Below, piece by piece: positions 55,512 through 64,000 of a DNA stretch of 64,000 nt; within the stretch, counting starts at the first letter, position 1; each line of letters begins with the position of its first letter. The notes under the pieces were generated by a model. The model was not told the DNA's origin. It did not search any database and saw only the letters and a program-made list of their open reading frames with translations. The position numbers and the translations under genes were made by a program. The stretch is from Galaxea fascicularis. Taxonomy: Eukaryota; Cnidaria; Anthozoa; Scleractinia; Euphylliidae. The stretch is from positions 26,451,778-26,515,777 of the forward strand of contig OX419341.1 in the NCBI GenBank assembly GCA_948470475.1, in the 5' to 3' direction.

Positions 55512-58500
55512 TTACGGGTTTTTCCTAAGTATAACACACCAGTTTCCTTTATCGTAATAATGGTTATCGACTGACACGTCACTAAGCTGACTGCAGAGTT
55601 CCTGGAGCTCACCAGCTTGGAACACGTGATAATACCTGTGAAACACGTGACCTTTACTGACGTCACCCGTTTCAGCGTTTGTTTTTCTCTGTTTCTCTGG
55701 TCCGCTGTATTTCCACGGTACAAACAAGTCTTGTTGCTCAAAGGAGTCTCGACTAGCATTCACTCGCAACCTTGACTTATTGTCATCGTTCGCATTTTCA
55801 TATTCATTTGGAAAAGATTCTCCCCGATCAAAACATACTCCTGCCACTTTGTCTTCCTTCAAGGAATCATCTTCGTTATTTCTGTTGTCTACTACACTTT
55901 CATTTTCATCTCTTCCAGTAAAGACAATTTCTTTCAAATCGTTCTTTTTCACTTTTTTCACTTCTTGTTCCAAGGCCCACACATATACTAGTACCAGTCC
56001 ACCTGGCCGCGTAATTCGCACCAGCTCCCTCAGACCTGCGAGACGGCGCTCAGTTGTTGACAGATGGTGCAAGACGGCGATACAAATACAGACGTCAAAT
56101 GCATTTGACCTGACAAAAGAGAGAAAGTTTTGCTGACACTTACATAAGCTAAAGACTTTGTGGTGGGTTATGTTCAAATAATAGCCTGGTCAAAGAAAAC
56201 TACTCATCAATTATGCTCTACTTAACCAATCCGAACAACTATCTGGAGCAAATCTGTGGCTTAGGGAGAATTGATCATTTATGCCTGGGAAGAGGAAGGG
56301 GGAACTCGCAAGATTCATTATAAAACAGTAAAACATGTTTTGAACCCCCCTTCCCGCCCCAATGCCTTATTTTTTCAGTAATCCCCTTCTTGATTTCTTA
56401 ACTTTTTCTTAATTTTCTCATGACTGATGACCCCCCTTTCTTGCCAGCCCCCCTCCCCCCCTCGCCATGCATAAATAATTTATGCTCCCTGCATGCTCCC
56501 TTACCTCGCAGTTGTTCATGGCAGCAGTCGTTCGTTTTCCCGCGCTTGGTAACGGTATTTCTTGAGTTTGTTACTGGGCTTCCCCTACAGGGGAGCTCAG
56601 TCTAAAACTACCTTTCGTGTGTTCGGTTTTCGCCTATGTCACAAATTTTGGTCGTTTCGAACCCAAGCGCAAAACGATTTGTGCGAAATCCCCTTGAACC
56701 ATTTAATTCACTTGTTGCCTTAGCCTGCGTAGGGGGATGGGGAGCGAGAGAACGAGAGGAAAATGGCGGGTGGCCTCTCCAGTCCCCCGCTATTTTTCTC
56801 TCGTTTTCTCGCTCCCCATCCCTCTCCCCTTTTATGCCTGCCACGAAGGCTATTGTTACCTGTACGGCAGGGACAAGATGTCACACACAATCACGGAAAA
56901 CCCGCGCTCTCCACAGATAGCAGCAAGGTTGAAACTTCTGTCAGAGCCAGTCTTGAAAATATTGTCGTTAATCCCAAGATATTTTCCATTCCCGCATCCG
57001 ACATCAGCCACAATACTCCCCAAGGACTGATTCCGCAAAAACTCTGCGATTCGCGGCCACGGACTGTGACGTGTGCCGCTGAAGTGCGGCGCTATCTTTT
57101 CGTAAACTTCGTGCACATGACGTTTTTCAAGTTTCTCGGCTTCTCTTTCGGATTTTGGAACATCAGATGACGGTGGAACTTGTGGTGAATTCTTATTGCC
57201 AATTTGCGAATCGCATTGGGATGGAAAATTACAGTTACACGGAGTATGACGAATCTTGCGCAGTGTGAGCGATAGCCTTGTCTGTCTTTCGAACAGTGTT
57301 GTGCCCACTCCGGGTCCTTCTCTTGAGGTGCTCTGTTCGCTGTTAAGTTCAGGTTCCTTGGAGAGTTCACCCTCACTGGCCCTCATGTTTGATGTGCCGT
57401 TGTTAAGATGCACGACATCGTATTTCCGTGGAGTTATGCTGAAATTAAAATACCGGTAACTTCAGTGAGCGGGAAAAGACAATTCAAAGAGGTCAGATTT
57501 GTAAGAAAAATTGAGGAATGAAAGTTTTTTTGCCTGATTTTCAGTCATTTATGCGTGGACCACGAAACAAAATGAAAAACAGATGTGCGTGTGGATGAAA
57601 ACCATACGTTTAAAAAATAGAACGATCAAAAAGGCGTACATGTGGATGGTAATTTACTTACTCTTGTGTGGATCCAAACGAGACGAAGATCATTGATGTC
57701 TGATTAAAGCACTTAGCTAGGGAGCAACCAAGAACACTAAAAACCACTATACAAAAATCCAAAAGTAATATTTGCTCCGCCAGCTAAAATGATTGCAGAT
57801 TTCCTTAGTTTAGTTAATTTTATTCTTGCTTGCTTACAGTTAGTTGCGTCTATTACGTTTACTCAGTCAAGTTTTCAAATGATTTCTAAAAGAAATTATT
57901 TGAAAAAAATGGGCTTTTACATCTAAAATGACATACGACGTGGCCATGTTGCGGCTTACCCATGGCTCCAGAGATATCGGCTCTCTCCTCTCATTACAAG
58001 CAAACTTCTCCTTGGCAAAACAACTGACACGTGGTGACCATCGGGACGACGGAATTCCATTGTCACCTGAGGATGCCACAAACAAAGAGCACAGGTATTA
58101 CAATGACAATTATTACTAATTAGCGGCGTAGTAAGGATTTTTCCACTGATACGTACAGTTTTTCAAATCTCTCCACCCCCTTCCCTCCCCCCCCCCCCCC
58201 CAATTTGGTGTGGAAAAACACCGTCTGTTGATTTATCAACATCACTGATTTTAAAAAAAAAAAACACAATCAGCTTTAAACTAATAAAAGCAAATAGTTA
58301 TCTTTAATTTTTTGCTTTTTTATGCATTTTTCTTATTTCTTTTAATTTCATTTTTTATTTTCGATCTTTTCAGATACGCACGTGCGTACCGTGCGTACGG
58401 GTGGCCACGCCCCCGCTACTGTGTTGTAATGGGCTGCACGGGAGGGCTAAACAGGGGGTCAATAGGCCATATTCGTATTCTCGGTATTGAACTGGATCTA

Positions 58501-61199
58501 GCATGAAGTGGAGGCTCTTGCGGGGGAATACATTTACATATGAAAAGATTCCCCGCAAGAGCCTCCACTTCATGCTAGATCCAGGTCAATACCGAGAATA
58601 CGAATATGGCCTATTAAAACAATATGGCCTATTAAGACAACAAGCCTAAAGTGATAACTTACATAATACTGGTCATGTTAAGTTAGAGAAACACACTGTT
58701 CTGTTAACAAAAAAGAAAAAAATAATGAAACCTGTGATCCAAGGCTAACTGAAGCAATTCCATCTTCAAAAGCTGAGTGCGTGTCTACATGAGGAGGAAT
58801 GCCTTCACAGAAGAAATACAGTGATTCACAAATTAAATCTTTTTATAACATTTTTCCTTCATTTTTCCTTACGCTATTTTGTAGTGTCAAGCTTATGTGT
58901 AAATGGAATAAGGCATTATATAACTATCACACGTGACAATCTACACCCTGCAGTACAAAAAAACACAACACAACACAGAATTTAATACATGTAGTAGTTA
59001 TCCAAGGATTTTGAGTGGAATACAGTGGAATATCCAATGAATCACTTGTGTTTTCCTCATATACATATGATCCCTTAGGCAAGTGTGTAGGCAAGGAAAA
59101 TACAAGTGGCAAGTGTAATATTCCATGATACATGTCTATCACAAGAAAGTCTGTACAACTATTTTATACCATGTCATGGAAAATACATGACCCTACACAA
59201 TCTATACTGCACACAATCAGAAGGTTTGGTGGAATACAGACAAATGTACAGCAGCTTTTCTGTCTTCATATTGGCTGAATTTTCTATGGTGTGGTATAAA
59301 ATGTATTTCAAAACAAAGCGACACAATACAGTAAAATATACTACAGTACAATAAAATATACAATACAATACAACACAACATAATAAGGCAAAATAAACTA
59401 GTTGTCCAGTAATAAAGCTCAACTTCCTCACAGTACAACAAACTCCTTTAAATGACACTGGTAAAGAATCTTGATTCAGCACAGGTATGGGGGTTAACTA
59501 ACACTGGTGTAAGTTGTACCAGGACAGAAGGAGAACCAGCTTGAATTTGCACGGGTTCAAGGGTAGAGCTACTGTAAGTCCCAAGTTTTTGTCACCTTTC
59601 TTAATCCCAATCAATTTTGATGATCTTGTTGAGTTGCTGGTAATGAGGTTTCTCTACTTAACTACCTCATAACACTGATACCAATTTCATAAACAAACAA
59701 GAGCACCACCCCTTGTCCAAATGATAATCAGGATATACCTTGGCCAGGTTTATACTCATTAACAGTCATTTGATCAGGTTTGATTGAAACATGCTGCTGT
59801 AGTTGCTCCAATACTTCATCACAAACACTAGGGATACCATCTTTTAAAGGATTTGATTTGTCCACATTGTTTGTCCCATACAAAAACTCGTAGCCAAAAT
59901 GTTTGACTCTTCTGTGGCGAAGCTGCTGATTGGCTGAAAATGAGACAAACACAATTGTATTCATATACTTAACTGTTGACACCCAAACCCATTGATACAT
60001 CTCACGAGAAAAGGATATGGTCAATTCTTTTAGGGGAGTAGAGTAGCGGTGTTGTGACAGGTTCTTAATGCAAAATATAAGTAATGGTACTTTATTCAAG
60101 GCTAGATTCTAGAATACCCTGCCACTTATTTGCATGTGAATAGTGTGTATTGTTATCTGTCTCATTCTTCAAACGATGCTGCTACAAGAAGACAATAGTG
60201 GTGGGGTATTCTGAAATTGCTCCTTATTTAAAAGACTGTGGTACATAATCCACCACCACTCCCACAACGAAGTAAAGCCCCTGACTTTTCTTGACCTAAA
60301 ACTTCAAGTCGTGCTCATCTGGGAGATTTAACTTAAGGTACTTTATGGGGAATGAAGATTTGACATGGGGTCCTGCAAGTATATACATGCAGGGCTGTCA
60401 CTAATGTTTGAAGTAGGTGGGGATATACAAAAAATAGCTGGGGATTTGAGTTGAGGTAGTGAAGTCAACATGCTGGTTTTAGATCAAAGTAGCTGGGGAT
60501 ATATCTCAAAATACAAAGAGAAAATCCCCAGCACTCAGCCCTTAATGACAGCCCTGTAGATGGAACTTTTTTCACACAATGGTGATGCAAATTCCAAAGA
60601 AAGGAAAAGGCCAAGGCATGAGCAAGAAATCAATTTCCTTGTAAGGCTACTGCTTTTATACCTGCTCCTTGAATTCCTCTCTCAAGCCCATCACTAACCC
60701 AACCTAGAGCTTTGATCAGTTCTTCTTCTTCTGCCACACTAACAAACTCCTCCACCAGAATGAGACCAGCCGGTTTAACCTGATTCTCAACAGTGAAATC
60801 GTCAGGTACACTTGATAGGAATGAAAGATAAAACGTAACTTCTGGTCTGGGGAATTCTGAAGGGCAATCCAACACTCGTCCGTGGACCTTATCCATGGCT
60901 TTCACTGAGTCAATCACACTTTCAAACGAAACAAATGAAAATGATCTACCGGGAAACATCAAAATGCGTTCGATGTTGCCAAATTTCTGAAACAAACTCA
61001 TAATTTGACTCCGTTGCACGCCGCACATCAATCCTCCATTTCCAACCATCAAGTGGCGAGTTGGAGTTTCTGAGACACAGGCAAGCTCTGCGTTATTTCT
61101 GCGAAGACTATTAACCAGTTTTGTTTGCTTCCTCAGCGCCTTTTTCTCTGCTTTGGTCAATTTCGTGGCACAAGACTTCATCGCATTCGAAGACGCCAT
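55512..61199 (-). CDS. ALKBH8: tRNA wobble-uridine hydroxylase/methyltransferase ALKBH8
   Basis: Six exons on the minus strand, 61199-60662, 59933-59739, 58802-58732, 58066-57960, 57438-56860 and 56109-55512, join in frame to 695 aa (human 664). ALKBH8 methylates 5-carboxymethyluridine at tRNA position 34 to mcm5U, with TRMT112, and its AlkB domain hydroxylates mcm5U. Seen in order: N-terminal basic helix; RRM ([17 protein letters not shown]; about 45-115); AlkB-type Fe(II)/2OG domain with iron ligands H249-V-D251 and H303 in SHGITPRK, and 2OG-binding arginines in [11 protein letters not shown]; a Cys-rich [13 protein letters not shown]; and an AdoMet methyltransferase domain with [14 protein letters not shown]. 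The C-terminus VFHRYYHVF...NWCVILRK is family-typical. The 71-nt exon 58802-58732 carries the HxD motif and is easily missed. The start MASS is chosen because upstream codons are not family-like. Confidence 0.93.
58185..58201 (+). repeat. C-rich homopolymer tract
   Basis: CCCTCCC followed by a run of about 14 C, in ALKBH8 intron 3. Confidence 0.85.
58461..58615. repeat. Foldback MITE, AATAGGCCATATTCG family, full copy
   Basis: Arms of about 65 bp are near-perfect inverted copies from AATAGGCCATATTCGTATTC to its complement at 58615. A further ATATGGCCTATTAA fragment follows at 58621-58636. ALKBH8 intron 3. Confidence 0.9.
60390..60556. repeat. Inverted-repeat element, CAGGGCTGTCA ends
   Basis: CAGGGCTGTCACTAATG and CTTAATGACAGCCCTG form the ends. 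Internal CAACATGCTGGTTTTA matches 8315-8481. ALKBH8 intron 1. Confidence 0.8.
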
Positions 61200-61549
61200 C
61201 TTAGTTTTTGTAGGTACTTCATGTATCCCTAACACTGAATGTGAAATGATAAATAACCAACGAGGAGCACTAGGAGGGTCCCCTATGCTTTTTTCGTGAA
61301 ACGTGATTGAGACTTTTTTTCCCGTGAAACGTGATTTAGGTTTATTTGTTCGTTCGTGATTGCCGATATTTGCTTTATCGTGAACGTGAACGAATTTTGG
61401 GAATTGTCCGTGACGCGTGAACAGTCTCAATATTTCTACGTGAATGCATTTTCACTAGTAGCGCCAAGTTGGTTATGATCACTGCATGTCCAGCAAGCCC
61501 GGGTAAAATAACTGTTTTATTAAAAACTCTAGGACCACTAACAGGGGTA

Positions 61550-62155
61550 TACAGATAGCCAAATTGCAACGTGTTCAGAATGCTGCGACGAGATTGGTGA
61601 TGAATGTTGGCAAGTATTCTCATTTTACACCAGCACTCCATAAGCTTCACTGCCTGCCTACACAGATGCGCATCCATTCTAAAATGTTAATTTTAGTTGT
61701 TAAGGCAATTCATGGTTTGGCTTCTTCTCATCTTTGTGAATTAATTAAAGTCAAGCTAAAGTCTAACGGTAGTTTGTTGGAGCCGCCCCGCGAAAAAAAT
61801 GTTGCCTACGCTTAGTGCGAGATCTTTGTATGGAGCTGAGCTGCACCATATTTATGGAATAGATTACCCATTGATTTGCATGATACTTATTCATTAGACA
61901 TTTTTAAGCCTAAGTTAAGGGCCTGCCTTTTTTGTATGTAGGTTATTTATTGTGATTTCATTCTATTTTTTTTTATTTTTCTAATTTTTACATTTTTACA
62001 GTTGTATTTTACATTTTCTTCTTTTCGGCATAGTTTTTGATTACTAATGAATGTAAATGTCAGGGCTCCATTTAAACTAGCTCTGCTAAATTGGATGCCC
62101 CTGGATAAATAAATAAATAAACAAATAAATAAATAAATAAATAAATAAATAAAGC
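61550..62155 (+). mobile_element. 5'-truncated non-LTR retrotransposon tail
   Basis: An open segment at 61564-61815 encodes the thumb-like end of a LINE reverse transcriptase (QRVQNAATRLV, then HKLHCLPTQMRI and KAIHGLASSHLCELI). It breaks off, a 3' untranslated part follows, and the element ends in an AATA-type tandem tail (62107-62152). This is typical of a dead CR1/L2/Jockey-like insertion. Only the last part of the polymerase is present. Confidence 0.8.
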
Positions 62156-62223
62156 GCTACTGATAGTTCTGTATGTAAATAGCGCTATACAAGTTCTTAA
62201 AATTATTATTATCATTATTATAT

Positions 62224-62478
62224 CACAGGGATAAATACCTCTTACTAACCGAGTTCGAGGTCCGTGCTGTAAGTTTACGAAGCGCGCGGGACATAAATGA
62301 ACGGGAAAAAGCGAGGATCCGCAACTTACAATACGGACCGAGAAAACGAGACTAGTAAGATATTTATTATATCTCTGAGGTTAATCAGGAGCACGGAAAA
62401 GGAAACTTTCAAATTTAGCGGGCCGTACAGTGGAGTACGACCCGCAAAACTGACCAATCACAGCACGCGTACTAACTG
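62224..62478. mobile_element. Palindromic element, AAATACCTCTTAC family, reversed copy
   Basis: Begins AAATACCTCTTACTAACCGA then GTTCGAGGTCCGT. It has the inverted GTAAGTT...AACTTAC core and runs to GACCAATCACAG, matching the 32144 copy in reverse order. Confidence 0.8.
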
Positions 62479-62494
62479 AAAGCTGTAATAAACA

Positions 62495-62580
62495 GGGGTA
62501 TACCAGGTTATACCGGGGGTAGTATACAGGGGTATGCCAGAATATACAGGTTTGTACAGGGGTACGGGGTATGTATAGTG
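62495..62580 (+). repeat. Degenerate short tandem repeat
   Basis: Variants of TACAGGGGTAT and ATACCGG recur about six times. No function seen. Confidence 0.6.
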
Positions 62581-63359
62581 TATATAATTTAAAGTCTAAA
62601 TACAATCTATAGTGGGATACATGAAGTAACATCGAATTTTTAAGGCGGAAACCGCAGACACTATGTTTCGCTGTCTCGAAACCCTTGCAGATCGCTGTTA
62701 CTGCCACTAACAAATTGGAAAATTCGATTATGTAAGACGCATGGGTACGCGGTATATCCTGCGAATAAGGAGTTCCTGATGAGTAACGCAAGATTATCAA
62801 GTATTCTTAACCATATAACTCCAGAGAAGGTTAGTGACTTGCTTTCGTCTTTTTGTGGATCATTATTTGCCTCCATAAAGTTTCCGTACTTCCCACATGC
62901 TCGGAAGGGTCCCGTATGAATGGCAAATCTTAGTCGCCGTACGAGTCCCGCGCGACTGCGTACGAATAACCACTGCGTTTGATTTTAGCCCAAGGTCCGT
63001 CTGGTCTCCATCACTCAGCTTTTGTCTTCAGAAATCAGGGCATCTACAGGGACCGCGGAGCGAACTTTCTAGTGGGGTAGGGGGATCCGGGGTCATGCTC
63101 ACCCGGGAAAATTTGAACATGAAGTCTTCTGAAATGGCTAGAAATGGATCTAGAAATTGATCATTTTTCGGCTGTTCAGGAACAAACCTAACGAGAAACT
63201 GACTCATCCGGCCGTGTTTGCATGAGAAAACCCTCAAAAAACGAAATTGGATCGAAATGGGCAAATCAGAAAAAGGCAGCGTTTCCAAAGAGGTCCGTAT
63301 ATTTGACATAAATTTGTAAAAGACAGACCTGGTTTACTTAAGTGAAAAGAAATAGTGAT

Positions 63360-63412
63360 TTAATCCACCAAAAAAAGGGGGGCTAAAGCCCCCCCCCCCC
63401 AGCCCCACCCCT
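63360..63412. repeat. G-run/C-run hairpin
   Basis: AAAAGGGGGGCTAAAGCCCC followed by further C forms a short, very GC-rich stem. Simple-sequence errors are likely here. Confidence 0.6.
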
Positions 63413-63521
63413 TGCACAGCCCCTGATCTATGAACATGTTACCAAAGTCTAGAACCTGTGGTCTGACCTCTTGTAAGTACCTAAATGTTATTTGTGCCAT
63501 TGAAGAAATAGGATTGTGAGC

Positions 63522-63651
63522 AAGATTTCTGTACAGCCCCATGCATTAATTATGCATACGTTTTGTGGCTCAAACTCTATTCATTTTTGGAACAGAGTTA
63601 GTATGACAGGGATGGATGTATAATTAATGTATTGGGCTTGGCAGAAATCTT
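63522..63651. repeat. MITE with CAGCCCC ends, CAGCTCC family
   Basis: Same order as 34917-35047: AAGATTTCTGTACAGCCCC, ATGCATACGTTTTGTGG, GGAACAGAGTTAGTATGACAG, then GGCAGAAATCTTT. Confidence 0.75.
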
Positions 63652-63736
63652 TCCAGATTGTGTTAAGTGGTTGCTTATTAAACTAAAGGGTGGTCTAAGA
63701 GTGGCTTCAGTTGCTTACAAAAGCAGGTTCCGACAA

Positions 63737-64000
63737 GAGGTCCTTGTTATTGTAAATTGGGTGGGGGAGGAAGCATGTTGTGTGATGAGCTCAAATGACA
63801 GCTGGGAAGGAGACTAATAATGATAATAATAATAATAACTTTAATAATAATAGTTATAAGCTAATGAATTCTTTTGAGAGGTCCTTGTTATTGTGAATTG
63901 AGTGGGAGAGGCTGAGCATGTTGCCTGATGAGCTCAAATGACGGCTGAGAAGGAGACTAATAATGATGATGATGATGATGATGATGATGATAATAATAAT
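63737..64000 (+). repeat. 141-bp tandem duplication with GAT/AAT microsatellites
   Basis: GAGGTCCTTGTTATTGT starts two copies at 63737 and 63878. Each runs through TGATGAGCTCAAATGAC and GAAGGAGACTAATAATGAT into AAT or GAT triplets. The second runs to the window end. Confidence 0.8.

Noticed and set aside
55780..56136. Plus-strand ORFs at 55780-56136 and 56636-57170
   Set aside because: They lie antisense to ALKBH8 exons whose family identity is clear.
57867..58085. 72-codon minus-strand ORF read as a separate small protein
   Set aside because: It overlaps ALKBH8 exon 4 in another frame; the ALKBH8 frame ([10 protein letters not shown]...RYLWSHG) is clearly the coding one.
59174..59482. Cys/Val/Leu-rich ORF of 102 codons in ALKBH8 intron 2
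   Set aside because: It is produced by an ACAATAC/ATACA low-complexity stretch and lacks splice or family support.
62107..62154. AATA tandem run as an independent microsatellite of interest
   Set aside because: It is best explained as the 3' tail of the truncated LINE copy.

Overview
The window looks like nuclear DNA of a cnidarian, most likely an anthozoan or stony coral. It has AT-rich intergenic DNA, animal-style genes with many short introns, dense small inverted-repeat elements and tRNA-derived SINEs. Translation across the repeated tRNA-like unit gives a peptide (core FIAQLVEHRTGIAEVTGSNP) that I recall from many coral gene predictions; that species hint is memory, not a search. There are no bacterial operons, and no CRISPR, phage or toxin loci.

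Layout. 1-1403 is AT-rich sequence with one weak terminal-exon candidate on the minus strand. 1404-6374 is a 5-kb minisatellite of about 190 copies of a 26-bp unit, broken by a 200-N assembly gap. 7068-13450 (+) is a seven-exon Rab escort protein gene (CHM/REP, 718 aa). 16196-17197 (+) is an intronless mitochondrial pyrimidine-nucleotide carrier gene (SLC25A33/A36 type, 333 aa). 20571-53802 (+) is the complete TAF1 gene, 46 exons and about 1830 aa, reconstructed with a continuous reading frame. 55512-61199 (-) is ALKBH8, six exons and 695 aa, convergent with TAF1. 61550-64000 holds a truncated non-LTR retrotransposon tail and dispersed repeats.

The four genes are unrelated housekeeping functions: Rab prenylation, mitochondrial nucleotide import, TFIID-dependent transcription, and tRNA wobble-uridine modification. 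I infer no functional cluster. Three of the four start codons sit in an ATGGCG context; the TAF1 one is close to the TISU/YY1 consensus.

The most unusual object lies in the TAF1 intron between exons 17 and 18. It is an array of 13 identical tRNA-like genes in 248-bp units, six on the minus strand followed by seven on the plus strand. The arms form a 1526-bp near-perfect palindrome with a 10-bp spacer, and the whole block is bounded by a 15-bp direct repeat. It therefore looks as if it inserted as one piece. Each unit has A and B boxes, a T-run terminator, and a downstream copy of the tRNA 5' acceptor strand that could re-pair with the tRNA 3' end.

Other points of note are a candidate 39-nt in-frame cassette exon in TAF1, a duplicated decoy 3' splice site, a 7-nt frameshift that shortens the REP tail, and about 25 small foldback or inverted-repeat elements, several of them nested.
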